Origin: Vreelandella rituensis
Lineage (GTDB): Bacteria; Pseudomonadota; Gammaproteobacteria; Pseudomonadales; Halomonadaceae
DNA length: 64,000 nt
Direction of reading: 5' to 3'
Assembly: GCF_003336665.1 (NCBI RefSeq)
Contig: NZ_QPIJ01000015.1
Span: 1-64,000, forward strand
Both the position numbers and the translations under genes were made by a program. Shown here one piece after another: positions 26,407 to 36,318 of the stretch. The notes under the pieces are model-generated. The model did not search any database. It was not told the origin of the DNA and saw nothing but the letters and a program-made list of their open reading frames with translations. Each line of letters opens with the position of its first letter. The stretch's first letter is position 1.

Positions 26407-27575
26407 TCGGCCCGGAAGCGGCCTCCGGCCTGGATCATCGCTGCATGGCGCGGGCCTTGGTGTTGGCGCGACGCGGCCTCTATACCACCGACCCTAACCC
26501 GCGGGTGGGCTGCGTCCTGGTACGTGACGGGAACATCGTGGGGGAAGGGTGGCATGAACAGGCCGGAGAGCCGCATGCCGAAATTCACGCATTGAGGGTG
26601 GCCGGTTCAGAGGCTCAGGGGGCGACGGCTTACGTCACGCTTGAGCCTTGCTCCCATTACGGGCGCACCGGGCCTTGTGCCTTGGCGCTGCGCGATGCGG
26701 GCGTGACACGGGTGGTGGTGGCCATGGTCGACCCCAACCCTCAAGTGGCCGGCCAAGGAATCGCGCTGTTGGAACAGGCCGGTATCAAGGTCATGGTGGG
26801 CCTGCTTGAAGAGGACGCCGAGAAGCTCAACCCAGGCTTCATTTCGCGCATGCGCCGCGGTCGACCGTTCGTGCGCTTGAAAATGGCCATGAGCCTGGAT
26901 GGGCGCACGGCCATGGGCTCCGGCGAATCGCAGTGGATTACCGGCCCTGAAGCCCGTACCCAGGTGCAACGGCTGAGAGCCCGCTCGAGTGCCATTCTGA
27001 GCGGGGTGGAATCGATCATCATGGATGATTCGCGGCTCACCCTGCGTGCCGAACAGCTCAAGCTGGACGAGGCGGAACGTATCCTGCGCCGCCAGCCGCT
27101 GCGGGTCATTCTGGATACCCGGTTGCGCCTGCCTCTGGCGGCGGCTTGCTTGCAAGAACCCGGAGAGACCCTGGTGGTGACGGTTCCCGATCATGACCCG
27201 GAAAAGCGTCGGCGTCTGGAAAATGCCGGTGCGCAAGTGCTGGTTCTGGGAGCGGGGGAAGATGGCCGCATCAGCTTGCCTGCATTGCTGCACTGGTTGG
27301 CAAAAAACCGTCAGATCAACGAGCTGTTGCTGGAAACCGGCGCCACGCTCGCCGGTGCCATGTTGAATGCCAAGCTTGTGGATGAAATGCAGTTATTCGT
27401 CGCTCCCACCTTGCTGGGAGGCGACGCCCGGCCGCTGTTTGCCTTGCCCGGACTTGCGTTGATGGCCGATCAGCAGCGCCTGATGATTCATGACATGCGG
27501 GCAGTGGGGCGTGACTGGCGGATTATCGCCACGCCTGAGCCGACTAGCGCCACAGACGATACCAAGGTACCCTGA
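26403..27575 (+). CDS. ribD: Riboflavin biosynthesis deaminase/reductase RibD
   Basis: The N-terminal deaminase has the zinc motif His58-Ala-Glu60 ([10 protein letters not shown]) with Cys83 and Cys92 ([11 protein letters not shown]). The C-terminal reductase domain (about 150-370) has [13 protein letters not shown] and [14 protein letters not shown]. It converts the pyrimidine made by GTP cyclohydrolase II to the reduced ribitylamino product. The TTG start overlaps the nrdR stop (TTGA); an ATG at 26445 would cut the deaminase start. Riboflavin genes ribB and ribH follow. Confidence 0.95.
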   Translation: MIGPEAASGLDHRCMARALVLARRGLYTTDPNPRVGCVLVRDGNIVGEGWHEQAGEPHAEIHALRVAGSEAQGATAYVTLEPCSHYGRTGPCALALRDAGVTRVVVAMVDPNPQVAGQGIALLEQAGIKVMVGLLEEDAEKLNPGFISRMRRGRPFVRLKMAMSLDGRTAMGSGESQWITGPEARTQVQRLRARSSAILSGVESIIMDDSRLTLRAEQLKLDEAERILRRQPLRVILDTRLRLPLAAACLQEPGETLVVTVPDHDPEKRRRLENAGAQVLVLGAGEDGRISLPALLHWLAKNRQINELLLETGATLAGAMLNAKLVDEMQLFVAPTLLGGDARPLFALPGLALMADQQRLMIHDMRAVGRDWRIIATPEPTSATDDTKVP

Positions 27576-27620
27576 CGCGCGAAATCGCACGTAATGCGAA
27601 GCACATTTTCTGGAGATTCC

Positions 27621-28778
27621 ATGGTGCAATCCTCCTCTGGGGGCCTGGCCCCCATCGCTGACCTTGTCGAGGATATTCGGCAGGGCAAGATGGTTATCCT
27701 CATGGACGATGAGGATCGCGAGAACGAAGGCGATATCATCATGGCCGCTGAAAAGGTCAAGGCCGAGCATATCAATTTCATGGCGCGTTTCGCCCGTGGT
27801 CTTATCTGCTTGCCGATGACCCGTAAGCGTTGTGAACAGCTCAATCTGCCACTGATGGTACGCGACAACGAGTCGGGTTTCGGTACCAAGTTCACCTTGT
27901 CCATCGAGGCCACCGTCGGGGTGACCACGGGGATTTCCGCAGCCGATAGAGCGCGTACCGTGCAGGCAGCGGTTGCGCCTGGCGCAACCGCCGAGGATAT
28001 CGTTCAGCCGGGGCATATCTTCCCGTTGATGGCCGAACCCGGTGGCGTGCTGCGGCGTGCCGGGCATACCGAAGCCGCCTGCGATCTGGCAGCCTTGGCC
28101 GGCTGTGACCCGAGTGGCGTGATCTGCGAAATCATGAACGATGACGGCAGCATGGCGCGCCGCCCGGAACTTGAGGTCTTTGCCGCCGAACACGGCATCA
28201 AGATGGGTACCATTGCCGACCTGATTCATTACCGTATCGTCAATGAGCAGACCATCGACCACCTGGAAGCGACCCCGGTCTCGACCATTCATGGCGACCT
28301 GACGCTGCACGTCTTCCGTGACCGCATTCAAGGGGCGCATCATCTGGCCCTGGTGAAAGGCCAGCCGCAGCCGGAGCAGCCCACAACCGTGCGCGTTCAT
28401 CTGGCGGATACCCTGCGTGATCTGTTGGGTCTGCTCAAGAACGATGGACGCCGTTGGGATGGCCATCGCGCCCTGGACGAGATAGCCGCGTCGGAAAACG
28501 GTGTCTTCGTGCTGATCGACGACGGTCGTCCGCACCGCGATCTCAAGGATCAGCTGGATGTCTTTCTGGAGCGTGTGCGTGTGCCTCGCACCAGCGACTC
28601 CGATGGCGCCGGCAACTATCTGACTATCGGTACCGGTTCGCAGATCCTGCGTCACCTGGGGGTAGGCAAGATGCGGCTGTTGAGTTCTCCGTGGAAATTC
28701 TCGGCACTTTCGGGCTTCGACCTGGAAGTGGTGGATCGTCTGGGGCCGAACGATCCGGCACCCGAGCAACACTCTTGA
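27621..28778 (+). CDS. ribB: DHBP synthase with degenerate GTP cyclohydrolase II domain (RibBX-type)
   Basis: The N-terminal ~205 residues are an intact 3,4-dihydroxy-2-butanone-4-phosphate synthase ([12 protein letters not shown] acidic loop; [10 protein letters not shown]). The C-terminal ~180 residues align by position with a RibA domain but lack the zinc cysteines and the QEGRGIGL catalytic motif; there are no cysteines at all in this part. GTP cyclohydrolase II activity is therefore not expected, and a separate ribA should exist elsewhere. Such RibBX proteins are known in gammaproteobacteria. GGAG lies 5 bp before ATG 27621. Confidence 0.9.
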   Translation: MVQSSSGGLAPIADLVEDIRQGKMVILMDDEDRENEGDIIMAAEKVKAEHINFMARFARGLICLPMTRKRCEQLNLPLMVRDNESGFGTKFTLSIEATVGVTTGISAADRARTVQAAVAPGATAEDIVQPGHIFPLMAEPGGVLRRAGHTEAACDLAALAGCDPSGVICEIMNDDGSMARRPELEVFAAEHGIKMGTIADLIHYRIVNEQTIDHLEATPVSTIHGDLTLHVFRDRIQGAHHLALVKGQPQPEQPTTVRVHLADTLRDLLGLLKNDGRRWDGHRALDEIAASENGVFVLIDDGRPHRDLKDQLDVFLERVRVPRTSDSDGAGNYLTIGTGSQILRHLGVGKMRLLSSPWKFSALSGFDLEVVDRLGPNDPAPEQHS

Positions 28779-28791
28779 GCAGGAATAATTG

Positions 28792-29280
28792 ATGCAACCC
28801 CTTTCCCAAATCGAAGGTAGTTTCGTTGATGTGAATGGCCGCTACGTGATCGTGGTGGGCCGGTTCAATCATCATGTGGTGGATAGCCTGGTGGAAGGCG
28901 CCGTGGATAGCCTGGTGCGTCACGGTGTAGACCCTGAAAATATCGACCTGGTGCATGTGCCCGGCGCTTGGGAGTTGCCGCTGGCGGTCAAGCGGGTGCT
29001 GAAAGTGGTCAAGCCGGACGCAGTGGTTGCCCTGGGCGCGGTGATCCGCGGGGGGACACCGCACTTTGAATATGTCGCGGGTGGCTGCAATACGGCAATG
29101 AACAACCTGCAGCTGGAATTCGAAACCCCGGTGGCCAATGGGGTACTGACGGTCGAGTCCATCGAGCAGGCCATCGAGCGTGCCGGCACCAAGGCCGGCA
29201 ACAAGGGCACCGAGGCAGCCATGGCGGCCATGGAAATGGTCTCACTGCTGCGCGCCTTGGGCCCTGGAGCCGAACGATGA
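28792..29280 (+). CDS. ribH: 6,7-dimethyl-8-ribityllumazine synthase
   Basis: A 162-residue lumazine synthase ([45 protein letters not shown] with the catalytic His). It condenses the RibB product with the RibD-derived pyrimidine to form lumazine, the step before riboflavin synthase. The ATG is preferred over a TTG directly upstream. The nusB ATG overlaps the stop by 4 bp, giving the widespread ribH-nusB pair. Confidence 0.96.
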   Translation: MQPLSQIEGSFVDVNGRYVIVVGRFNHHVVDSLVEGAVDSLVRHGVDPENIDLVHVPGAWELPLAVKRVLKVVKPDAVVALGAVIRGGTPHFEYVAGGCNTAMNNLQLEFETPVANGVLTVESIEQAIERAGTKAGNKGTEAAMAAMEMVSLLRALGPGAER

Positions 29281-29780
29281 GCGAACCTCGTGCGAACAAG
29301 CCTTCCGCGGCAAAGCAGGCGCGCCATGCCGCCCGTGAGCTGGCCGTACAGGGGCTTTATCAGTGGGCGATGACCGGCAAGTCGATGACCACCGTCGAAG
29401 CCGAATTTCGCAGCCAATTGCCCGACGATGACATGGAAGATCATGAGAACTGGGCCAAGGTGATGCAAATTGCCGATATGGCTCTGTTCCATGAGCTGCT
29501 GCACAACACGGCACGCTTCAAGGGTGAATTGGACGCAGCCATTGCGCCGCTGCTTGATCGTCGCCTGGTGGATCTCGACGGTGTGGAGCTGGCGATCCTG
29601 CGTCTGGGTGCCTACGAGCTTTCGCATCGTATGGAAGTGCCTTATCGCGTGGTGATCAACGAAGGTGTGGAGCTGGCCAAGTCATTCGGCGCCACCGACG
29701 GGCATAAGTACGTCAACGGTATTCTCGACAAGCTGGCCAGTCGCCTGCGCAGTGCCGAGGTCAGCGCCCGTCGGCGCTGA
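29277..29780 (+). CDS. nusB: Transcription antitermination factor NusB
   Basis: An all-helical 167-residue NusB ([65 protein letters not shown]). It binds boxA RNA with NusE (ribosomal protein S10) in rRNA antitermination. It overlaps ribH by 4 bp and is followed by thiL, as in E. coli. Confidence 0.97.
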   Translation: MSEPRANKPSAAKQARHAARELAVQGLYQWAMTGKSMTTVEAEFRSQLPDDDMEDHENWAKVMQIADMALFHELLHNTARFKGELDAAIAPLLDRRLVDLDGVELAILRLGAYELSHRMEVPYRVVINEGVELAKSFGATDGHKYVNGILDKLASRLRSAEVSARRR

Positions 29781-29803
29781 ATCGCGATCTGCGAGGGACT
29801 TCC

Positions 29804-30778
29804 GTGGTTGCCGAGTTCGATCTGATACGTCGTTATTTCACTGCGCCGATAGCTGATGCCGCGACAGGCGTTTGCCTGGGGGTAGGCGATGACGCTGCCT
29901 TGCTGGCGCCTGCTGCCGGGCATCAGTTGGTGGTCAGCGTGGATACGTCAGTGGTGGATATTCACTTTCCCGTAGACGCCCCGGCGCGGGCAATCGGCCA
30001 TCGCGCCCTGGCCGTGGCGCTGAGTGACCTGGCGGCCATGGGGGCTCGGTCGCGCTGGTGTTTCATGGCGTTGACGCTTGATCAACATTCAGCGCCATTA
30101 AGCGGTGAAAGCGATGCCTGGCTGGCTGACTATGCCGAAGGCTTTCTCTCGCTTTGCCGGGAGAGCAGCAGCGTGCTGGCGGGCGGAGACGTCACTGGCG
30201 GGCAGCTGACCATTGGCGTTACCGTGATGGGAGAGGTGCCCGACGGCCAGGCAATCACCCGCCGGGGAGCCAAGGCGGATGATCTGATCGCGGTGACCGG
30301 CAGTTTGGGCGGTGGCGCCGGTGGCTTGGCATTGTGGCAGCGCGGCGAGCGCGATCTGAGCCACCCCTTGCTCGAACGCTATCTTTTACCGCAGCCACGC
30401 TTGGCCGCGGGGCAAGCCCTTCGCGGCCTGGCCACAGCGGGGATCGACATTTCCGATGGGTTGCTGGCGGATCTCGGTCATCTTCGCCGGGCGTCCGGCG
30501 TGGGGGCCGTGCTGATGCCGGAAAGCATGCCGCTGGCAACGAATCTGGAAGACACTCTGGGGCGTGATGCCGCGATTCAGGCGGCATTGGGCGGGGGTGA
30601 CGATTATGAGCTTTTAGTGACGCTGCCCAGGGCGCAGCTGGATGAGGCGCAACGCCGTCTGGCAGCGCTAGGGCAGACGCTGACAGTGATCGGTCACTGT
30701 CGCGAAGCACTGGGCATATCAGGCGTCGGCCGGTATTCACGTGATGGCTGGCAGCATTTTTCCGGAGAGACGCCATGA
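29804..30778 (+). CDS. thiL: Thiamine-monophosphate kinase
   Basis: A PurM-like ATP-binding enzyme of 324 residues: GVGDDAALL near the N-terminus, VVSVDTSV, LSDLAAMGA, VLAGGDVTGG and the DISDGLLADLGH motif. It phosphorylates thiamine monophosphate to thiamine diphosphate. It starts at GTG 29804 with GAGGGAC upstream. pgpA overlaps its end by 4 bp. Confidence 0.96.
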   Translation: MVAEFDLIRRYFTAPIADAATGVCLGVGDDAALLAPAAGHQLVVSVDTSVVDIHFPVDAPARAIGHRALAVALSDLAAMGARSRWCFMALTLDQHSAPLSGESDAWLADYAEGFLSLCRESSSVLAGGDVTGGQLTIGVTVMGEVPDGQAITRRGAKADDLIAVTGSLGGGAGGLALWQRGERDLSHPLLERYLLPQPRLAAGQALRGLATAGIDISDGLLADLGHLRRASGVGAVLMPESMPLATNLEDTLGRDAAIQAALGGGDDYELLVTLPRAQLDEAQRRLAALGQTLTVIGHCREALGISGVGRYSRDGWQHFSGETP

Positions 30779-31248
30779 ACCGTGCACCTGCAAGCGTATG
30801 GCGCCGCCCGACGCATTTCTTTGCCTTCGGCCTGGGCAGTGGCGCCGTCCCTTGGGCGCCGGGTACCTTTGGCACGCTGGCTGCGATACCATTCTATTGG
30901 CTGATGACCGATTTACCACTAGGCTGGTATTTAATGCTGTCATTTGCCGCCTTTGTGGTGGGTGTCTGGCTATGTGAGAAAACGTCACGCGATCTCGGGG
31001 TTCACGATCACTCGGGGATTGTCTGGGATGAGTTCGTTGGCTACTGGATCACCATGGCGGCGGTACCGTTTTCCTGGGAGGCCGCCTTGTGGGGGTTCGT
31101 GGTGTTTCGTATTTTCGACGTGTTCAAGCCCTGGCCGATTCGCTGGGCCGACCGTCGAGTTGCCGGTGGCTTCGGTATCATGATCGATGATGTGATGGCG
31201 GGCGTGTACGCCTGGAGTACCATGCACTTGTGGTTCTGGCTGCACTGA
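30775..31248 (+). CDS. pgpA: Phosphatidylglycerophosphatase A
   Basis: A 157-residue inner-membrane phosphatase of the PgpA type, with the N-terminal GLGSGAVPWAPGTFGTLAAIP, the catalytic-region motif HDHSGIVWDEFVGYW, and FVVFRIFDVFKPWPI. It dephosphorylates phosphatidylglycerophosphate in phosphatidylglycerol synthesis. It ends the nusB-thiL-pgpA part of the operon. Confidence 0.96.
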   Translation: MNRAPASVWRRPTHFFAFGLGSGAVPWAPGTFGTLAAIPFYWLMTDLPLGWYLMLSFAAFVVGVWLCEKTSRDLGVHDHSGIVWDEFVGYWITMAAVPFSWEAALWGFVVFRIFDVFKPWPIRWADRRVAGGFGIMIDDVMAGVYAWSTMHLWFWLH

Positions 31249-31309
31249 TAGCCACCGGCTGAGCGCTCCCGAATGGTCTCTTGCCATTCGGCGTCATCCG
31301 GGAGGTAGG

Positions 31310-32563
31310 ATGCGCAAGGAACGATTGATCGTACCCGTGCTTGTGGTAGTGGCGGTGGTCTGGGTGGTGGCGCAGCTACTTTCCAGCCTGTTTTTCGAAC
31401 GTAGCTTGCGTCAGTCGCTTGAAGATCTCGAAGCGCGGGGCGAATGGCGCGTGAACCGCCCGGAAAGCCATCAAGGCTGGTTGAGTTCGCGTGGCCGTTT
31501 GATCCTGTCTCCTCTGTTGGGACACCCTTGGCGTCTTGAAATCACCTACAACGCCCGCCACGGTATTTTCAGCACCGATGTTCAAGGCACGCTGTTGCCG
31601 CGACTCGACAGCGCTCTGCAGCAAGCCGTCGGCGAGGTTTCCGCGCCCTCCGTGCCTCGCTGGCAAGGCCGTTATCATACCTTGAGTGGGTACAGTGAGC
31701 TGCGCCTGGCACTAGCCCCTTTCGTGATACAGCAAAGCGGTCGGGAATTGGATGTGCGGGGTGCCCGCTTCCAGTTGGAAGGGGTGCTGGGAGACTGGCA
31801 TTTACGCGCAATGCTGGATCAATTGATCCTGACCGATGCCTCCGCCAGCTTGACGCTCGGGCCGGTGGAGCTCGCCAGCCACTACACTTATATTGAAGAC
31901 GCCTACCACTTCAACCAGCGCGATCACCTGCACATCGAGTCTCTGGTATTGCAGCACCCGGATCTGCATATGCGTATCCAGCCGATCGATGTGCGTAGCC
32001 ACATGCACCTTGACGAGCGCGAACTGCGCCTGCGTGGTGAGCTGGAATTGGGTGACGTGATATTGCCGGACGAAGCCCCCAATGTCCCTTTGCTCAATGG
32101 GCGGGTGTCGATGGAGCTTTCGCGACTGGATGCCGACGCCATTCGTCGAGTGATTCGCCATCTACGTCAGCAAGCTGCCTGGGGCGACCCTGAAATGCCT
32201 ATGAGCGAGGGCCTCCTGGCCCGTTTGGAACCGCATATTCTGCAGGTGTTGAGTGACTCCCCGCGTCTGGATGTCGACACTATTGCCTTGCACAGCCCGT
32301 TATTGGGCATCAAGGTGGATGCCGACGGCGCCCTGTTTTTCGATGCCCGAGACATGCAGGCCCTGAGTCTGGAAAATCTCGGCCAGCCTGACGAACAGGC
32401 ACGCTGGCTCGAACGCATCGATGGCGACTTCACCTGGCATGACGCCCCTACCGTGGCCGCCTTGTGGCTAGGCTTGCCGTTGGGTACCCAAACGCTGGAA
32501 TTCGATGTGGTTCGAGGTGCCTTAAGGGTCAACGGAAGACCGATGCCGACTCTCCGGCCTTGA
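31310..32563 (+). CDS. DUF945 (YdgA-like) membrane-anchored protein
   Basis: One N-terminal membrane segment (VPVLVVVAVVWVVAQLLSS) anchors a ~390-residue periplasmic beta-rich domain of the DUF945 type (ESHQGWLSSRGRL; LTDASASLTLGPVEL; IRRVIRHLRQQAAW). The family is uncharacterised; envelope or lipid-transport roles are sometimes suggested. An AGGTAGG box precedes the ATG. It sits between pgpA and lon and is not obviously cotranscribed with either. Confidence 0.8.
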   Translation: MRKERLIVPVLVVVAVVWVVAQLLSSLFFERSLRQSLEDLEARGEWRVNRPESHQGWLSSRGRLILSPLLGHPWRLEITYNARHGIFSTDVQGTLLPRLDSALQQAVGEVSAPSVPRWQGRYHTLSGYSELRLALAPFVIQQSGRELDVRGARFQLEGVLGDWHLRAMLDQLILTDASASLTLGPVELASHYTYIEDAYHFNQRDHLHIESLVLQHPDLHMRIQPIDVRSHMHLDERELRLRGELELGDVILPDEAPNVPLLNGRVSMELSRLDADAIRRVIRHLRQQAAWGDPEMPMSEGLLARLEPHILQVLSDSPRLDVDTIALHSPLLGIKVDADGALFFDARDMQALSLENLGQPDEQARWLERIDGDFTWHDAPTVAALWLGLPLGTQTLEFDVVRGALRVNGRPMPTLRP

Positions 32564-32643
32564 AGTTAGCGTCCGGTGCCCGCATTCCATGAGCAAAGGC
32601 CCGACGGTATTTCAACCGACAGCCACGGTTCAATGGAGGGAGC

Positions 32644-35124
32644 ATGAGCGACCAGGAATTTGACAGGGATAACGAACAGCAGGACGGCCAGGACGATACC
32701 CAAGAAGGTTTGGACACGTTTGCCGATTCGAATGATGATAACAGTGCCGCCCAAGGTGAGGCATATCGCTCCGATGATGAGCATTCGAAGTCGGTGGTGC
32801 CCGCTGACGAGATGCTGCCTGAGCGTATTTACCTGCTTCCCATCCACAATCGACCTTTCTTCCCGGCTCAGGTACAGCCGTTGGTGATAAACCGTGAGCG
32901 CTGGGAAGAGACCATGCGCCGGGTAGGCAATACGCCGCATCACACCATCGGAGTGGCCTTCGTCGGTGAGCAGGGCGTGGAGGCACTGGATCACGAGGCC
33001 TTTCCCGAGTTCGGCACGGCGGTCAAGGTGCACAAGCTCAAGGGTGACGAACAGCAGATTCAGTTCATCGCCCAAGGTTTGAAACGTTTTCGTATCACAC
33101 GCTGGCTCTCCAAGGAACCTCCCTATCTGGTGGAGGTGAATTACCCCCGTGAGCCAGTGGATACCGAAGAGGAAGAGACCCGCGCCTATGCCATGGCGAT
33201 GATCAACGGTATCAAGGAGCTGTTGCCGCTGAATCCGCTGTACGGTGAGGAACTCAAGCAATACCTCAACCGTTTCAGCCCGCACCAGCCTGGGCCGCTG
33301 ACCGACTTTGCCGCCGCCATTACCTCGGCAAAGGGACGCGATCTGCAGGATGTCCTGGCCACCTTGCCGGTCACCGAGCGCATGCACAAGGTGTTGCCCT
33401 TGTTGCGCAAGGAAATCGAGGTGGCTCAGCTGCAGGGCGAGATCAGCGAGCAGGTCAATGCTCAGATGCAGGATCGCCAGCGGGAATTCTTCCTGCGTGA
33501 ACAGCTCAAGGTCATTCAGCGTGAGCTGGGCATTTCCAAGGATGACCGTGAAAATGATGTGGATACCTTCCGCGCTCGCCTGGAAGGGCTGGTGGTGCCG
33601 GAGCGGGTCCAGGCGCGCATCGACGACGAACTTCAGAAACTTCAGGTCCTTGAAACCGGTTCGCCCGAATACGGCACCACGCGCAATTACCTCGACTGGC
33701 TAACGTCCATGCCGTGGGGGATCACCACCGATGACAAACTGGATCTGAATCAGGCGCGTGTTGTACTCGACCGTGACCATGACGGCCTCACGGACGTCAA
33801 GGAACGCATCATCGAATTTCTTGCCGAGGGTACCTTCAAGGGCGATGTGGGTGGCTCGATCATACTGCTGGTAGGCCCGCCGGGGGTGGGCAAGACATCC
33901 GTAGGCCGCTCGATCGCCGAGGCGCTGGGGCGTCAATTCTACCGTTTTTCCCTTGGCGGCATGCGTGACGAAGCGGAAATCAAGGGCCACCGGCGCACCT
34001 ATATCGGTGCCATGCCCGGCAAGCTGGTACAAACCTTCAAGGAAGTGAAGGTGGAAAACCCGGTCATCATGCTCGATGAGATCGATAAACTGGGACAGTC
34101 CTTCCAGGGCGATCCTGCCTCGGCGCTTCTCGAGGTGCTCGATCCCGAGCAGAACGTGGATTTTCTCGATCACTATCTGGATGTTCGGCTGGATCTTTCC
34201 AAGGTGTTGTTCATCTGTACCGCCAATACCACGGACGGCATTCCCGGTCCGCTGCTGGACCGTATGGAGCAGATTCGTCTTTCCGGTTATATCGCCGAGG
34301 AGAAGCAGCTCATCGCCAAGCATCACCTTTGGCCGAAACTGCTCAAGCGCGACAATATCCCCAAGAAGCGCATCAACCTGACCGATGCCGCGCTCAGGGA
34401 AGTCATCGAGGGATATGCGCGAGAGGCCGGGGTGCGCCAGCTGGAAAAACAGCTGCACCGCATCGTGCGCAAAGCGGCGGTCAAACTGCTGGAAAACGAC
34501 CAGGGCACGATCAAGATTTCGGTCAAGAACCTTGAGGAATTCCTGGGTGCCCCCTTATTCCGCAAGGAAAAGGTACTCAAAGGTGAAGGCGTGATAACCG
34601 GTCTGGCATGGACGGCCATGGGCGGGGTGACGCTGGCCATCGAAGCGGGCAAGGTGCATACCCTGGATCGCGGCTTCAAGCTTACCGGGCAATTGGGCGA
34701 TGTCATGCAGGAGTCGGCCAACATCGCCTATAGCTATGCCTTGGGCCACTTGAACGAATACGACGCGGAACCGGCTTTCTTCGACACCGCCTTCGTGCAT
34801 ATGCACATACCCGAAGGGGCGACCCCCAAGGACGGCCCTTCGGCAGGGGTCACCATGACCACGGCGCTACTCTCCCTGGCCAAGCACCAAGCGGTAGACC
34901 GGCCGCTGGCGATGACCGGTGAGCTGACATTGACCGGCCAGGTACTGCCTGTGGGAGGCATTCGCGAGAAGATTATCGCTGCCCGGCGCAGCGATATCTT
35001 CGAGGTGATTCTGCCGGATGCCAACCGCCGCGATTATCAGGAATTGCCGGACTATCTCAAGGAAGGAATGACGGTGCACTTTGCCGATCGCTACCCTGAC
35101 GTGGCGAAAGTCGTTTTCGGTTGA
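32644..35124 (+). CDS. lon: ATP-dependent protease Lon (LonA), acidic N-terminal extension
   Basis: An 826-residue LonA. A ~60-residue acidic extension precedes the substrate-binding domain ([19 protein letters not shown]). The AAA+ module has Walker [10 protein letters not shown] and Walker [10 protein letters not shown], and the protease domain has the catalytic dyad Ser733 (KDGPSAGV) and Lys776 (GGIREKII), spaced 43 residues apart as in E. coli Lon. It is not next to clpX or hupB, so it may be a second or alternative Lon. A GGAGGG box precedes ATG 32644. The last 34-50 bp recur at 38.76 kb (see findings). Confidence 0.96.
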   Translation: MSDQEFDRDNEQQDGQDDTQEGLDTFADSNDDNSAAQGEAYRSDDEHSKSVVPADEMLPERIYLLPIHNRPFFPAQVQPLVINRERWEETMRRVGNTPHHTIGVAFVGEQGVEALDHEAFPEFGTAVKVHKLKGDEQQIQFIAQGLKRFRITRWLSKEPPYLVEVNYPREPVDTEEEETRAYAMAMINGIKELLPLNPLYGEELKQYLNRFSPHQPGPLTDFAAAITSAKGRDLQDVLATLPVTERMHKVLPLLRKEIEVAQLQGEISEQVNAQMQDRQREFFLREQLKVIQRELGISKDDRENDVDTFRARLEGLVVPERVQARIDDELQKLQVLETGSPEYGTTRNYLDWLTSMPWGITTDDKLDLNQARVVLDRDHDGLTDVKERIIEFLAEGTFKGDVGGSIILLVGPPGVGKTSVGRSIAEALGRQFYRFSLGGMRDEAEIKGHRRTYIGAMPGKLVQTFKEVKVENPVIMLDEIDKLGQSFQGDPASALLEVLDPEQNVDFLDHYLDVRLDLSKVLFICTANTTDGIPGPLLDRMEQIRLSGYIAEEKQLIAKHHLWPKLLKRDNIPKKRINLTDAALREVIEGYAREAGVRQLEKQLHRIVRKAAVKLLENDQGTIKISVKNLEEFLGAPLFRKEKVLKGEGVITGLAWTAMGGVTLAIEAGKVHTLDRGFKLTGQLGDVMQESANIAYSYALGHLNEYDAEPAFFDTAFVHMHIPEGATPKDGPSAGVTMTTALLSLAKHQAVDRPLAMTGELTLTGQVLPVGGIREKIIAARRSDIFEVILPDANRRDYQELPDYLKEGMTVHFADRYPDVAKVVFG

Positions 35125-35135
35125 GAGCAATGGCA

Positions 35136-35172
35136 TGCCAACCGGCGTCTCGTGACGGGGCGCCGGTTGGCA
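35136..35172 (+). terminator. Perfect 12-bp hairpin after lon
   Basis: The arms at 35136-35147 and 35161-35172 are exactly complementary and lie 11 bp past the lon stop. The U-tract is weak, so termination is likely but not certain. Confidence 0.65.
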
Positions 35173-35201
35173 ATAAATTCAGCGCGGCCCTCGGGAGCTG
35201 G

Positions 35202-35600
35202 TTATTCCTGGACCTGTATTTCTTCCTCATCTTGCATTTCTTCACGGCTATTGAAAAATTCCGAGCGGGTGCTCGATTGGCTACCCTCGGAACTCTGGCT
35301 GGAGTCGACGTTTAGCGCGGCTTCGGCATCGTTTCCCAGTGTCATTTCGATTTGCTGCCAATTGTTCGCTGAAATGTTCGTATTGCTGTACACCCTGGTC
35401 GACCCCACGCCTTGCCCTAGGCTATCGTTGCGCTTGCTTTCATAGAGGATCAGAGCCGATTGAGCGCTGCGTGCCGGGAAGGTATAGGGTTTCGGCCCGA
35501 TCAATGAGCCATCGCTTGCCATGGCAAGCGTGGGAACGGCCATCATTGCGAACAGAATGCTGTACACCATCAAGCCGGTTCGAAAAAGGTAAAACTTCAT
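35202..35600 (-). CDS. Secreted protein of the CsgG-linked operon
   Basis: A 132-residue exported protein with a signal peptide (LMVYSILFAMMAVPTLAMA). The mature part has an N/S/Q-rich stretch (RVYSNTNISANNWQQIEMTL) and a Ser/Glu-rich acidic tail. No family is recognised. It is the last gene behind a CsgG/HfaB-like channel gene and a repeat-rich secreted protein, so it may be a fibre subunit, adhesin or chaperone exported through that channel. The role is inferred from context only. Confidence 0.7.
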   Translation of the reverse strand: MKFYLFRTGLMVYSILFAMMAVPTLAMASDGSLIGPKPYTFPARSAQSALILYESKRNDSLGQGVGSTRVYSNTNISANNWQQIEMTLGNDAEAALNVDSSQSSEGSQSSTRSEFFNSREEMQDEEEIQVQE

Positions 35601-35661
35601 GAGATCTCCTCCGCTCCGGAGGGCTGACGTCAGCCCTCCGGATCCTCGGTGGTGAAAATTA

Positions 35662-36318
35662 CTAATTGCTCACACTTCCCATGTTGACACTGACGTTATT
35701 GCCTACCGCCGTGGCAACGGAGTTAACGTGGGGACCTTCGAAGCCATTCGATGCTTTTACATTGATATTGACGTCCTTCACAGTCGAATAGGCCGATACA
35801 TCCCCTACGCCATCCTGCACGATATTAGCCAGCAAGATGGAACTTCCATCGTCGTTTGGAGAAAGCGCTACCGACAGGTTGTTGGCCACGGCAGTGGCCA
35901 CGCTATCCACCGTCATGTTATCGACACCCTTGACGTAAGACGATGCCAGAATGCTGCCGGAACCATCCCAGTCCTGATTGACATCAATATTGGTCATGAC
36001 ATCGGTGGTCAAGCTGGCATTGTTGGCAACGGCGGTTGCGTTACTCACCACGTTGCCCAATTCTTTAAGGCCAAGACCGTCATTGTCGATGTCTTTTACG
36101 ATACTAACCGCTTTTAGGGAGCCATCGAACGTCTGGTCGACTTCGATCACGGCTAGTTCCTCAGCATTTTCAACCTTGATGTCGATGTATTGGTCTATGT
36201 CGGTGTCGACGTCAAGATTCCATTTCCATTTGACATTGTCGAAGGCCTGTACCTGAGAAATGCCCAGTATCATGGCACTTGCGACGCTGATGCCTACGGC
36301 GAGTTTGTTAAGTTTCAT
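35662..36318 (-). CDS. Repeat-rich secreted protein, putative HfaD/curlin-like fibre or adhesin
   Basis: A Sec signal peptide (KLAVGISVASAMILGISQVQA) precedes about 195 residues with recurring blocks of the type V-x-N/S-x-A-T-A-V-A/G-N-N (VSNATAVANNASL, VATAVANNLSV, VATAVGNNVSV), separated by Asp/Val-rich strands. Spaced N-N motifs fit amyloid-like or beta-helical surface proteins such as holdfast-anchor HfaD. Its start overlaps the end of the CsgG-like gene by 11 bp, implying a shared operon. Function is inferred. Confidence 0.75.
   Translation of the reverse strand: MKLNKLAVGISVASAMILGISQVQAFDNVKWKWNLDVDTDIDQYIDIKVENAEELAVIEVDQTFDGSLKAVSIVKDIDNDGLGLKELGNVVSNATAVANNASLTTDVMTNIDVNQDWDGSGSILASSYVKGVDNMTVDSVATAVANNLSVALSPNDDGSSILLANIVQDGVGDVSAYSTVKDVNINVKASNGFEGPHVNSVATAVGNNVSVNMGSVSN

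Noticed and set aside
25817-27620. FMN riboswitch upstream of the riboflavin genes
   Set aside because: The gaps before nrdR (about 130 bp) and before ribB (45 bp) lack the conserved multi-stem RFN element; the ribB gap is also too short.
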